Below, piece by piece: positions 10,395 to 19,188 of a stretch of 64,000 nucleotides of DNA. Numbering within the stretch: position 1 is the stretch's first letter; every line of letters starts with the position of its first letter. The position numbers were made by a program, and so were the translations under genes. The notes under the pieces were generated by a model. It ran no database searches. It saw only the letters and a program-made list of their open reading frames with translations, and was not told the DNA's origin. Origin of the DNA: Rodentibacter caecimuris (lineage in GTDB: Bacteria > Pseudomonadota > Gammaproteobacteria > Enterobacterales > Pasteurellaceae); NCBI RefSeq assembly GCF_001019715.1, contig NZ_BBXJ01000001.1, forward strand, positions 372,001-436,000. The letters run 5' to 3'.

Positions 10395-10705
10395 TTTTGG
10401 ACTCCTTTTTCTTTATTGGCTTGAGCGGCTTGTTCTGCTGCCCGTTTACGGCGGATTTCTTTCGGATCAGCCAGCAGCGGACGATAAATTTCAACACGAT
10501 CGCCCTCTTTCAATATATCGGTTAATTTTGTCGGACGACTGAAAATGCCCACTTTATTTTCACGTAAGTCAATATCAGTAAACTGTTGCAAAATACCGGA
10601 TTGCAAAATCGCTGTTTGCACCATTGTTCCCTCAGCGACTTTGAGTGATTTCAAATAATAGTGTTCGGGCAGCGCATAGGCAATTTCAATATTAATCTGA
10701 TTCAT
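10391..10705 (-). CDS. rnfH: RnfH-family ubiquitin-like protein (UPF0125)
   Basis: Small beta-grasp protein of the RnfH family, often associated with the Rnf complex or the ratA toxin; its molecular role is poorly known. 104 residues from [18 protein letters not shown]. The hallmark segments [22 protein letters not shown] and [19 protein letters not shown] are present, with a charged C-terminal tail. The frame stays open upstream to 10873, but the family start is at 10705, with a weak AAGAAAG site. First gene of the rnfH-roxA-xseA operon, divergent from pth. Confidence 0.9.
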   Translation of the reverse strand: MNQINIEIAYALPEHYYLKSLKVAEGTMVQTAILQSGILQQFTDIDLRENKVGIFSRPTKLTDILKEGDRVEIYRPLLADPKEIRRKRAAEQAAQANKEKGVQK

Positions 10706-10881
10706 TATGCTTTCTTTATACAAAAAATTTCGGCTATTATAGCGGAAAAGTGCGGTCAGTTTTAACGATAAAATAAGGAAATGTATTAATTTGGGCAGGC
10801 GTTCTTGTTCTCGCGTTATAGATTGAGAATTTACCCGCATTTCGCTACAATACGCCACTATTTTTAACATCATTATGCAAT

Positions 10882-11466
10882 ATGTCTGAAATTAAACTCA
10901 TCGTTGGACTTGGTAATCCCGGGGATAAATATACCGAGACACGCCATAATGCCGGTGAATGGTTGGTAGAACGTTTAGCGCATCGTTTCAATACTACGCT
11001 CAACCCCGACAATAAATTCTTCGGTAAAACCGCCCGCACGTTGGTGAATGGAAAAGAAATCCGCTTGCTTGTGCCGACCACTTTTATGAATTTAAGTGGT
11101 AAATCCGTAGGCGCACTGGCGGGATTTTATCGAATCAAACCTGAAGAAATTCTTGTGATTCATGATGAACTGGATCTCCCGCCCGGTGTCGCAAAACTCA
11201 AACAAGGCGGCGGACACGGCGGACATAATGGCTTGAAAGACATTGTGGCGCAGTTAGGAAATAGTAACAATTTTTACCGTTTACGCCTTGGCATTGGACA
11301 TCCGGGACATCGTGATTTGGTTGCCGGTTATGTGCTTAATAAACCGTCTCCGACAGAGCGTAACGCGCTTGAAAAAGCCCTAGATGAAGCCACCGATTGC
11401 GTGGAAATGATTTTTAAAGACGGCATAGTAAAAGCGACCAATCGCTTAAACAGTTTTAAAATTTAG
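10882..11466 (+). CDS. pth: Peptidyl-tRNA hydrolase
   Basis: Releases tRNA from peptidyl-tRNA dropped by ribosomes; essential in most bacteria. 194 residues, the usual length. Conserved elements: [20 protein letters not shown] with the catalytic His near residue 22, [26 protein letters not shown], and [15 protein letters not shown] with the [10 protein letters not shown] strand. Followed after 48 bases by ychF, its usual partner, with an uptake signal at the junction. Divergent from rnfH. Confidence 0.98.
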   Translation: MSEIKLIVGLGNPGDKYTETRHNAGEWLVERLAHRFNTTLNPDNKFFGKTARTLVNGKEIRLLVPTTFMNLSGKSVGALAGFYRIKPEEILVIHDELDLPPGVAKLKQGGGHGGHNGLKDIVAQLGNSNNFYRLRLGIGHPGHRDLVAGYVLNKPSPTERNALEKALDEATDCVEMIFKDGIVKATNRLNSFKI

Positions 11467-11514
11467 AAGTGCGGTCATTTTCGCAACTTTTTTGACTCAA
11501 TATAAGGAAAAAAT

Positions 11515-12606
11515 ATGGGATTTAAATGTGGTATCGTGGGCTTACCAAACGTAGGGAAATCCACCCTTTTTAATGCGCTCACTAAAGCAGGTATTGAAGC
11601 GGCAAATTATCCGTTCTGTACGATTGAACCAAACACAGGCGTTGTCCCAATGCCGGATCCCCGCCTCGATGCCCTTGCGGAAATAGTCAAACCTGAACGG
11701 GTTCTGCCAACGACGATGGAGTTTGTGGATATTGCAGGATTAGTCGCCGGCGCAAGCAAAGGCGAAGGCTTGGGTAATAAATTCTTAGCAAACATTCGTG
11801 AAACCGATGCGATTGGGCATGTTGTTCGCTGTTTTGAAAATGACGATATTGTACACGTTGCCGGAAAAATTGATCCGTTAAACGATATTGAAACCATCAA
11901 TACCGAACTTGCGCTTGCCGATTTAGATAGTTGCGAACGAGCCATTCAGCGTTTACAAAAACGTGCAAAAGGCGGAGACAAAGAAGCGAAATTTGAACTT
12001 TCAGTAATGGAAAAAATCCTTCCTGTCCTTTCTGAAGCAGGGATGATTCGCTCCGTTCCTCTTGATAAAGAGGAGTTGCTTGCGATTAAAAGCTATAATT
12101 TCTTAACCCTCAAACCCACTATGTATATCGCGAACGTCAATGAAGACGGTTTTGAAAATAACCCATACCTTGATAAAGTCCGCGAATTTGCTGAAAAAGA
12201 GGGGTCTGTGGTTGTGCCGGTGTGTGCCGCCATTGAATCGGAAATTGCCGAGCTTGATGATGAAGAAAAAGTCGAGTTTTTACAAGATTTAGGTATTGAA
12301 GAACCCGGCTTAAACCGTGTTATTCGTGCCGGCTATGCCCTATTAAATCTGCAAACCTATTTTACCGCCGGTGTAAAAGAAGTACGAGCATGGACGGTTT
12401 CCGTAGGCGCAACCGCACCAAAAGCCGCCGCCGTGATCCATACCGATTTTGAGAAAGGTTTTATCCGTGCGGAAGTTATTGCTTATGAAGATTTTATTCA
12501 ATACAAAGGTGAAAACGGCGCAAAAGAAGCCGGAAAATGGCGTTTAGAGGGGAAAGATTACATCGTACAAGACGGCGATGTGATGCACTTCCGCTTCAAT
12601 GTATAA
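11515..12606 (+). CDS. ychF: Ribosome-binding ATPase YchF (Obg-family)
   Basis: Universally conserved P-loop ATPase of the Obg group that binds ribosomes and modulates stress responses. 363 residues, family length. Walker [15 protein letters not shown] near the N-terminus, switch region [17 protein letters not shown], the NVNE variant of the NKxD motif (hence preference for ATP), and a C-terminal TGS domain ([24 protein letters not shown]). Good AAGGAAAAAAT site before the ATG. Ends at an uptake-signal terminator. Confidence 0.98.
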   Translation: MGFKCGIVGLPNVGKSTLFNALTKAGIEAANYPFCTIEPNTGVVPMPDPRLDALAEIVKPERVLPTTMEFVDIAGLVAGASKGEGLGNKFLANIRETDAIGHVVRCFENDDIVHVAGKIDPLNDIETINTELALADLDSCERAIQRLQKRAKGGDKEAKFELSVMEKILPVLSEAGMIRSVPLDKEELLAIKSYNFLTLKPTMYIANVNEDGFENNPYLDKVREFAEKEGSVVVPVCAAIESEIAELDDEEKVEFLQDLGIEEPGLNRVIRAGYALLNLQTYFTAGVKEVRAWTVSVGATAPKAAAVIHTDFEKGFIRAEVIAYEDFIQYKGENGAKEAGKWRLEGKDYIVQDGDVMHFRFNV

Positions 12607-12620
12607 ATTGAATCAAACAC

Positions 12621-12650
12621 GACCGCACACCTAAAGTGCGGTCTTTTTTT
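12621..12650 (+). terminator. Uptake-signal-pair terminator after ychF
   Basis: GACCGCAC and GTGCGGTC form a perfect 8-base stem with a 7-base loop, followed by TTTTTTT. A textbook intrinsic terminator made from two opposed uptake signals. Confidence 0.88.
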
Positions 12651-12671
12651 AGCAAATTTTAGGAAAGCAAC

Positions 12672-13571
12672 ATGTCAAATATCATCATTCTAGACGGAGG
12701 AATGGGGCGTGAGCTAGCACGCCGTAAGGCGCCTTTTCAACAGCCCGAATGGTCTGCCCTTGCATTGTATCAACAGCCTTCCGCCGTTCAACTTGTGCAT
12801 GAAGATTTTATTAAAAGCGGTGCTCAAGTGATTACAACAAATAGCTATGCCGTCGTCCCCTTTCATATCGGTGAACAACGTTTCCATAGCGATGGCAAAA
12901 GTTTGGCGGATTTAGCCGGCCTATTGGCAAAAAGTGCGGTAAAAAATTCGGGCGTTTCTCCTATCAAAATCGCAGGATCAATTCCGCCATTATTCGGTTC
13001 TTACCGTTTCGATTTATATCAGCCGAACCGCGTACAAGAAGTTGCACAACCGATCATTGACGGGCTTTCGCCTTATGTGGATTTCTGGCTGTGCGAAACC
13101 CAAAGTTCCGCCACCGAACCCCAAGCGATCAAACCTCTATTGCCTAAAGATACACGCCCGTTTTGGGTTTCTTTTACCTTACAAGACGACGAACCGACTG
13201 ATATCCCTCGCCTACGTTCCGGTGAAACGGTGCAAAGTACGGTCGAAAAAATGATCGAATTAGGCGTAGCGGCAATTTTGTTCAACTGTTGCCAACCTGA
13301 AGTCATTCAACAGGCGTTACTCATCACGCAGGAAACCTTAAAAAAACACCATATCACCACGATTCGTTTCGGTGCTTATGCCAATGCTTTTCCTCCACAA
13401 CCGAAAAATGCAACCGCAAATGACGGGCTGGATGAAATCCGAGAAGATCTTAATCCGCAACAATATCTGATGTGGGCGGAAAAATGGGTTGAAAGCGGAG
13501 CGACCATTATTGGCGGCTGTTGCGGAATCGGGCCGGAGCATATTAAGGCGTTAGCTGAAAAATTTGGCTAG
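12672..13571 (+). CDS. mmuM: Homocysteine S-methyltransferase
   Basis: Zinc-dependent methyltransferase that makes methionine from homocysteine using S-methylmethionine or a related donor. 299 residues. N-terminal ILDGGMGRELARR is the barrel entry motif. The three zinc-ligand cysteines appear as the first Cys of LFNCCQPEVI and the pair in GGCCGIGPEHI at the C-terminus. AGGAAAGCAAC precedes the ATG. No S-methylmethionine permease (MmuP) is adjacent, so the donor is open. An uptake signal lies within the gene. Next gene starts 49 bases downstream. Confidence 0.9.
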   Translation: MSNIIILDGGMGRELARRKAPFQQPEWSALALYQQPSAVQLVHEDFIKSGAQVITTNSYAVVPFHIGEQRFHSDGKSLADLAGLLAKSAVKNSGVSPIKIAGSIPPLFGSYRFDLYQPNRVQEVAQPIIDGLSPYVDFWLCETQSSATEPQAIKPLLPKDTRPFWVSFTLQDDEPTDIPRLRSGETVQSTVEKMIELGVAAILFNCCQPEVIQQALLITQETLKKHHITTIRFGAYANAFPPQPKNATANDGLDEIREDLNPQQYLMWAEKWVESGATIIGGCCGIGPEHIKALAEKFG

Positions 13572-13620
13572 GCGATCAATAACCTATCTTCTCCATCAAT
13601 GAATAGAAACGAGATAAATT

Positions 13621-14202
13621 ATGCAAACGATCAATCAAATTAAAGCCGCAATTATTGCCGATCCTCAAAATAAATCATTCACAGAACGTCATATCGAACC
13701 GCTGTTTGCCGCCCCCTCTACCGCGCGAATTAATATTGTCGGTCAGGCGCCCGGCGTAAAAGCGGAGCAAACTCGTCTTTATTGGAATGATCAAAGCGGT
13801 GATCGCTTACGTGAATGGCTCAATGTCGATCGTGACACCTTCTATAACTCGGAGCTATTTGCCGTCATTCCAATGGATTTTTATTATCCGGGCAAAGGCA
13901 AATCAGGGGATTTACCGCCTCGTCAAGGCTTTGCGCAGAAATGGCATCCGCAAATTCTAGCCACTTTACCAAATATTCAGCTCACACTCTTAATCGGACA
14001 ATATGCGCAAAAATACTATTTACCGCAAAATACCTTAAACGTGACGGAAACAGTAAAAAACTATCGTGAATTTCTACCGCACTTTTTACCCTTAGTCCAT
14101 CCTTCACCGCGTAATCAACTTTGGTTAAAGAAAAATTCATGGTTTGAACAAGAAGTCGTGCCGACCTTACAACAACTTGTGAAAAGCATTTTATCCTGTT
14201 GA
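13621..14202 (+). CDS. Uracil-DNA glycosylase superfamily protein
   Basis: 193 residues of the uracil-DNA glycosylase-like fold. Conserved motifs: IVGQAPGVKAEQT (water-activating motif region, near residue 40) and LPLVHPSPRNQLWLKKN near residue 158, equivalent to the HPSxxN minor-groove loop. DFYYPGKGKSGDLPPRQ is typical of this subfamily, common in Pasteurellaceae and enterics as an uncharacterised paralogue of Ung. Base-removal activity is plausible but not shown. It sits between mmuM and the antiporter gene, with spacing that allows co-transcription. Confidence 0.85.
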   Translation: MQTINQIKAAIIADPQNKSFTERHIEPLFAAPSTARINIVGQAPGVKAEQTRLYWNDQSGDRLREWLNVDRDTFYNSELFAVIPMDFYYPGKGKSGDLPPRQGFAQKWHPQILATLPNIQLTLLIGQYAQKYYLPQNTLNVTETVKNYREFLPHFLPLVHPSPRNQLWLKKNSWFEQEVVPTLQQLVKSILSC

Positions 14203-14240
14203 TTATCTTATTTTTTCGGAAAGCTGTTTTAGGAAATAAT

Positions 14241-15656
14241 ATGTCAAATAAAAAAATTGGTTTACTTTCGCTAACCGCATTAGTTTTAAGTTCAATGATT
14301 GGCTCGGGTATTTTTAGCCTACCGCAAAATATGGCGGAAGTTGCCGGCTCTGAAGCCCTTATTATCGGTTGGACAATTACGGGCATAGGAATTATTTTTC
14401 TTGGTCTTTCGTTCTTTTTCATTTCCCGACTTCGCCCCGAATTAGACGGCGGTATTTACACCTATGCACGCGAAGGTTTTGGTGAACTGATGGGATTTAT
14501 GTCTGCTTGGGGTTATTGGCTATGCGCCACTATCGGGATTGTGGGTTATTTAGTGGTTGCCTTTGAGGGATTGGGTACATTCACCGATAGCGAAAGTGCG
14601 GTCATTTTTGGACAAGGAAATACTATCGCTTCGTTTATTGGTTCTTCAATCGTTGTCTGGCTTGTGCATATTTTAATTGCCAAAGGAGTAAAAGAAGCGG
14701 CGACAGTAAACCTGATCGCGACTTTTGTAAAAGTTTTTCCGCTGTTCTTGTTTATCATACTCGCCCTATGCTTCTTCAACCCTGAAATATTTAACCATGA
14801 TGTAAAAGCGACCGCGTTAAATAATCATGTCTCCGATCAAGTAAAAAACACCATGTTAATCACCCTGTGGGTGTTTACCGGCGTGGAAGGCGCTGCGGTA
14901 TTATCGGCGCATGCCAAAAAACGTACGGATGTCGGGCTTGCCACTGTATTGGGGATTGTCATCGCCCTTGCCTTATATGTGGCAATCACCGTGCTTTCCT
15001 TAGGAATTTTACCCCGTGAAACTATCGCTGCAATGTCAAATCCCTCTATGTCAGGCTTGCTTGAACATATGATCGGGAGTAGCAGAAAAATCATCATTAC
15101 CGCCTGTTTAATTGTCTCGGTACTCGCTTCTTACATTAGTTGGACGATGTTCTCTGCCGAAGTACCTTATCGTGGCGCTAAAAACGGCGCATTCCCGAAA
15201 ATTTTCGACAAACTCAATGAAAACAACACGCCGATTCACTCTCTTTGGTTTACCGGATTTGTCGTACAACTTTGTTTACTATTAGTTTTACTGACTGGAA
15301 AAAGTTATAACGCACTATTATTGATCTCCACTTCAATGATCCTCGTGCCTTATTTTTTAATTGGTGCCTATTTGTTTAAACTTGCCATTCAACAAAATGC
15401 CCCTTGGTACATTAAACTCACAGGCTTGATGGCATCGCTTTACGGTTTGTGGATTTTATACGCCGCAGGGTTGGATTATTTGCTACTTTCCGTATTGCTC
15501 TATGTGCCGGGAATTGGATTATTTTTATATTCCCGCTATCAACATCAAGGAAAAAATTTCAATCTGAACAAAAGGGAAAAATGTGTCATAGCCATTATTA
15601 CACTGCTATTTATTTGGGCTGTTTATAATGCCTTTACCGGTGTTGATTGGCATTAA
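14241..15656 (+). CDS. arcD: Arginine/ornithine antiporter-like APC-family transporter
   Basis: Inner-membrane amino acid exchanger of the basic amino acid/polyamine antiporter (APA) family. 471 residues with about 12 hydrophobic segments. The first helix carries SSMIGSGIFSLPQNMA, close to ArcD-type antiporters, followed by LDGGIYTYAREGFGELMGF and WVFTGVEGAAVLSA. The start at 14241 (AGGAAATAAT before ATG) fits the family; the frame is open back to 14199, overlapping the previous gene. No arginine deiminase genes are adjacent, so the substrate (arginine/ornithine or lysine/polyamine exchange) is inferred from similarity. Contains one uptake signal. Confidence 0.82.
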   Translation: MSNKKIGLLSLTALVLSSMIGSGIFSLPQNMAEVAGSEALIIGWTITGIGIIFLGLSFFFISRLRPELDGGIYTYAREGFGELMGFMSAWGYWLCATIGIVGYLVVAFEGLGTFTDSESAVIFGQGNTIASFIGSSIVVWLVHILIAKGVKEAATVNLIATFVKVFPLFLFIILALCFFNPEIFNHDVKATALNNHVSDQVKNTMLITLWVFTGVEGAAVLSAHAKKRTDVGLATVLGIVIALALYVAITVLSLGILPRETIAAMSNPSMSGLLEHMIGSSRKIIITACLIVSVLASYISWTMFSAEVPYRGAKNGAFPKIFDKLNENNTPIHSLWFTGFVVQLCLLLVLLTGKSYNALLLISTSMILVPYFLIGAYLFKLAIQQNAPWYIKLTGLMASLYGLWILYAAGLDYLLLSVLLYVPGIGLFLYSRYQHQGKNFNLNKREKCVIAIITLLFIWAVYNAFTGVDWH

Positions 15657-16208
15657 TCCGTTTGCCAAGCGCGGTGAAATATCACGGTATTATGTAGAAA
15701 TACATAAAAACGAATATGACTGAACCAAAGTTTTTCAACAAGTTACCGCTGAGAAAACCGTCTTTATGATAAAGGAGGCGGATTTTTTCAGAGAGTTTCA
15801 ATGCAAAGCATAGCGGGTTATTCCCTGTTTAAATAATAAGAAGTTTATTAAAAGACGCAGTAGAGCACTTTTCGATGCTCTTACTCCGTTTGCTTGGTTT
15901 ATTTTTGTATGATCATTAATAGAGATAAGCTTTGTTGTAATAATTTTCTGTTTGCTTTTGGTTTTATTTGTCTTTTATATTCCGCTTTTTAACATCTATA
16001 TTTTTGACCGGTACAACTAAACTTCTTGAAATTTTTTTATTTGAATTTAGAATAAGTGGCAATTTACTAAAAAGCCAAAAAATGATATTTCTCTATAAAA
16101 TCAATAAGATATTATATTATTCACAATATTTTAATTATACTTTTGCCGTTTGAAATTTGTATTGAAATGTTCGCCATATAAACTAAACATTAACCACGTA
16201 ATCTACAA
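15657..16208. other. A+T-rich intergenic region with possible weak terminator
   Basis: 552 bases without a convincing gene. At 15758-15788 CCGTCTTT and AAAGGAGGCGG can pair imperfectly and are followed by ATTTTTTC, a possible weak terminator for the antiporter gene. An 11-codon frame starts at ATG 15801 but has no site at usable spacing. From about 15850 the sequence is very A+T-rich; a 61-codon frame at 15968 encodes low-complexity Phe/Ile/Leu-rich sequence and looks spurious. The promoter of the next gene probably lies in the last 100 bases. Confidence 0.5.
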
Positions 16209-17750
16209 ATGACTACATCAAATTCTGCCCTTCAACTCTGTTCCGATTCGCTGATGAAGCATTTTAACCAAACTTATCTTGATAGCTTAGAAATTATGGT
16301 TTGGCACCGCAAATTAGGAACAAAAGATAAGCTCCAATACGCCGAACAAGAAACGTTTTCTGCCGTTTTTGTTGATGCAGATTTATCTTATTCCAAAGAA
16401 AATCTGCTTTGCTGGTCAAGAGTGCTACAAAATAATGGTTTATTATTGCTAGAAAAAATTCAAGAAAAAACACCGGAAATGTTAACCGCACTTTTTCCTG
16501 AACAATTGTTCTTTGTGGAAAATCATAACCCGGAAATATGGATTTTTGTTAAACGTTCAACGGATTTTACCGAAATTTACACTCAAATTACTGATAAATT
16601 AGAAGAAAAAGAACCATTAAAAACCTTGTACCCTCTATTGGAAAAGCTGGAATGGGCGAATCCGCATCTTGCCTCTGCTAATTTATTGAGAAATAAATTA
16701 TTTGCTCAGTATGATATGGAGTTTGTCGTATCGGATTATTGGCAAAATTATGTTGATCGTACATTAACACATATGAGCAAAATTTATGCGAGCTTGCACA
16801 CATTACTACGAGGCGATTATCAAGCCGGATTTGTTCAAAGAGAGTGGGTAATGAGAAATTCTCATCTTCGTCGCACATCAACACCACCGCAAGAAAAAGA
16901 TTACGAAAAGCGCTGGAAAGGAGAAAATTTATCGAGCAAAACTATTGTGATTTGGACAGAATTTGGGTTAGGCGATGAAATAATGTTTGCCCAATTAGCC
17001 TATTATTTGAAATTACAAGGGGCGAAAACACTCTGGATTGTACAAAAACCTATCGTTTCCCTCCTGAAAAGCCATCCGTATATTGATCAAGTGATTGCCT
17101 CTGATCAAATTGAGCAAACATTATGCGAATTTGATTATTGGGCATATCCGCACGAAATTTTGGCTCATATCCCTATTCCCTTTCAACATTTACCAAAACA
17201 CCAACCTTATCTTTTTGCCGAACCAAGAAAACGACAAAAAGCAGAGACGGTGTTTTCCGATAGTGTAAATCTGAAAGTCGGCATCGTTTGGCGTGGCGAT
17301 CCGACTCACGAAAATGATAGATTCCGCTCAATTCACGATCTAAATTATATTGAAACCCTCTTTAAAATAGAGGGGATCGACTGGTATTGTATGCAAAAAG
17401 CCTGTAACGAGCAGGAAATTCAATTATTAGAAAAATATAACATAGTGCATCTTGCTAAAGATTTTAATGATTTCTCCGATACGGCGGCGGCATTGAGCCA
17501 TATTGATTGTTTAGTTGCCGTCGATACCTCCGTGGTTCACGCTGCTGGCGCAATGGGCATACCGAGTTTATTAATGCTGCCTTATATTGGTGATTGGCGT
17601 TGGGGAAGCAAACAGATAGATTCAATATGGTATCCGAACATACAAATCTTTCGTTGCAATATGCCAATACCGAACTGGGATAATGTCATTCCACAAGTGA
17701 AAAAAGCGCTATTAGAACGCATAAATTGGAAAAAAAGAGCGATAAAATAG
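16209..17750 (+). CDS. GT9-like glycosyltransferase of the TPR-linked type, with divergent N-terminal domain
   Basis: 513 residues. The C-terminal 280 resemble the glycosyltransferase-9-like domain usually found behind TPR repeats: IVIWTEFGLGDEIMFAQL near residue 245, KVGIVWRGDPTHEND near 357, and the nucleotide-sugar pocket VAVDTSVVHAAGAMGIPSLL then DWRWGSKQIDSIWYPN. The first 180 residues do not show clear TPRs. AVFVDADLSYSKENLLCWSRVLQNNGLLLLE resembles a degenerate methyltransferase-like beta-alpha segment. Acceptor unknown; lipopolysaccharide or surface-protein glycosylation are candidates, and no partner gene is adjacent. Low G+C but with an uptake signal, so not a very recent import. 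No clear Shine-Dalgarno before the ATG. Confidence 0.75.
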   Translation: MTTSNSALQLCSDSLMKHFNQTYLDSLEIMVWHRKLGTKDKLQYAEQETFSAVFVDADLSYSKENLLCWSRVLQNNGLLLLEKIQEKTPEMLTALFPEQLFFVENHNPEIWIFVKRSTDFTEIYTQITDKLEEKEPLKTLYPLLEKLEWANPHLASANLLRNKLFAQYDMEFVVSDYWQNYVDRTLTHMSKIYASLHTLLRGDYQAGFVQREWVMRNSHLRRTSTPPQEKDYEKRWKGENLSSKTIVIWTEFGLGDEIMFAQLAYYLKLQGAKTLWIVQKPIVSLLKSHPYIDQVIASDQIEQTLCEFDYWAYPHEILAHIPIPFQHLPKHQPYLFAEPRKRQKAETVFSDSVNLKVGIVWRGDPTHENDRFRSIHDLNYIETLFKIEGIDWYCMQKACNEQEIQLLEKYNIVHLAKDFNDFSDTAAALSHIDCLVAVDTSVVHAAGAMGIPSLLMLPYIGDWRWGSKQIDSIWYPNIQIFRCNMPIPNWDNVIPQVKKALLERINWKKRAIK

Positions 17751-17907
17751 CACGGAGGTTCAATAACAGGCAATACCAAAGCAAGAGACATCATGATTTC
17801 AACGCTACTGTTACAAAGCTCAACCGCTCTATTTACTATGCTAAGCGCCAATAAAATTTTAAACATTTTTTCATTCTATAATCCGATTAGAACAACATAG
17901 TCAAATA

Positions 17908-17937
17908 AAACCGCACTTTCACGTCTAAAGTGCGGTC
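17908..17937. terminator. Uptake-signal-pair hairpin
   Basis: ACCGCACTTT and AAAGTGCGGT form a stem with a short loop between two convergent genes (GT9-like and the immunity gene). Probably a bidirectional terminator. Confidence 0.75.
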
Positions 17938-18027
17938 ACAAAATCCGAAGGATTTTGAACATTGGCTTTGCCAACGGTTCTGTAATAGTGAATAAATCAA
18001 CTCAGTAAGTTATGAGTCATTTTTCCG

Positions 18028-19188
18028 TTATTTTTTTGGTTTCTTCGGTAAACCTGTTTCTAAATCTAACCCGTTATCCACTCGAACGCCCGCCTGATTT
18101 GCCAGTTTCATCATTAATGCCTCACTTGGTTTTGGCGGAGCTTCCCCCTCATACCAACGCTGAAAGGCAATTTTGCCGTCCCATTCCGGCAAAGGGGCTG
18201 GGGGTAACGGCACAATATCGTCAAGATCGGGGACTTTGGGTTGGAGGTAGTCTTTATAAGATAAATAATCTTTGATTATTTTATATCGACGAGAACGCTC
18301 GGAATCAGGCTGTAAATTTAGAAAATTAAGTTTATCATCCGGTCCGGTTTTCTCACTAAATCCATTAGCTAATTGTAATGCGGACTGCGAATCTCCATTT
18401 TTAACCCCTTGATGAAATACTTCCAGTGCTTTTTGATATTCTTTATCCAACTGAAATCCTATCCCTAAGGAATCCGAAGCTTTCCCTAACCCTTGTTCAG
18501 AGGCACAAGAAAGTAACTGTTCTATCAATTTCAAACGCATTTGCAAGGTTTCTTCATCATTAATATCACCTAAGATTTCGGAAACAACATATTGTGCCTC
18601 ACGACTCCCTAAATCCGCCGCCTTTCTTAAATAAGCATATTGACCATCTTTTTCGGTACGTACCCCGTATCCCACATCTAAATAGCCATACAGATTGTAA
18701 TAAGCGGTGGCAGGTAGCTGTTTTGCTAATTCTTCATTGAGATTATGCACTTCCGTTTGTGGCATATCGGCACTGATACGCCCGCTTTTTAATAAGTATT
18801 GCAAGCGGATGTTGGCTTTATAATCGCCGTTTAGTGCTGCAATGCGGTAATACCTCGCCAAGCCGTTCCATACTGCATCGCCTCGTTTGCCTGTCCACAT
18901 ATTGTGCAGGTCGTGGTACAACGCATAGTTATACAGCTGTTGGGTTTCCGCCGAGAGCTCGGGTTTTTCTTCGTGTTTGCAGACGAACGCTAGACTTGCC
19001 TGTAATTGTTCCATTGTATTCTGATTCATTTTTTGTTTCTCTTCTTGTGTAATACCTTTTGAACGCGGATTCCCCGGCGCTCCGCCAAATGTGAGATGGG
19101 TGTTGGATATAAAATGATCGACTATGCCAATACCAATCCCGACTAATGCCACAAGGGCTAGAATTATATAGGTTAAGATTCTCATCAT
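18028..19188 (-). CDS. Sel1-repeat immunity protein for the phospholipase effector (Tli5-like)
   Basis: 386 residues. An N-terminal signal anchor (ILTYIILALVALVGIGIGIV, residues 4-23) is followed by a periplasmic part with Sel1-like alpha-alpha repeats: YLRKAADLGSREAQYVVSEI, ALEVFHQGVKNGDSQSALQLA and neighbours. Sel1-type membrane-anchored proteins are known immunity partners of Tle5-family phospholipases, acting in the periplasm. The start codon shares its A with the effector stop (TAATG), so translation is coupled and immunity follows effector. The C-terminus is Pro/Lys-rich. That it protects against the adjacent effector is inferred from position and family; the Sel1 content is visible. 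Confidence 0.8.
   Translation of the reverse strand: MMRILTYIILALVALVGIGIGIVDHFISNTHLTFGGAPGNPRSKGITQEEKQKMNQNTMEQLQASLAFVCKHEEKPELSAETQQLYNYALYHDLHNMWTGKRGDAVWNGLARYYRIAALNGDYKANIRLQYLLKSGRISADMPQTEVHNLNEELAKQLPATAYYNLYGYLDVGYGVRTEKDGQYAYLRKAADLGSREAQYVVSEILGDINDEETLQMRLKLIEQLLSCASEQGLGKASDSLGIGFQLDKEYQKALEVFHQGVKNGDSQSALQLANGFSEKTGPDDKLNFLNLQPDSERSRRYKIIKDYLSYKDYLQPKVPDLDDIVPLPPAPLPEWDGKIAFQRWYEGEAPPKPSEALMMKLANQAGVRVDNGLDLETGLPKKPKK

Noticed and set aside
15968-16153. 61-codon frame upstream of the GT9-like gene
   Set aside because: Phe/Ile/Leu low-complexity translation of A+T-rich DNA, no ribosome site; likely chance.
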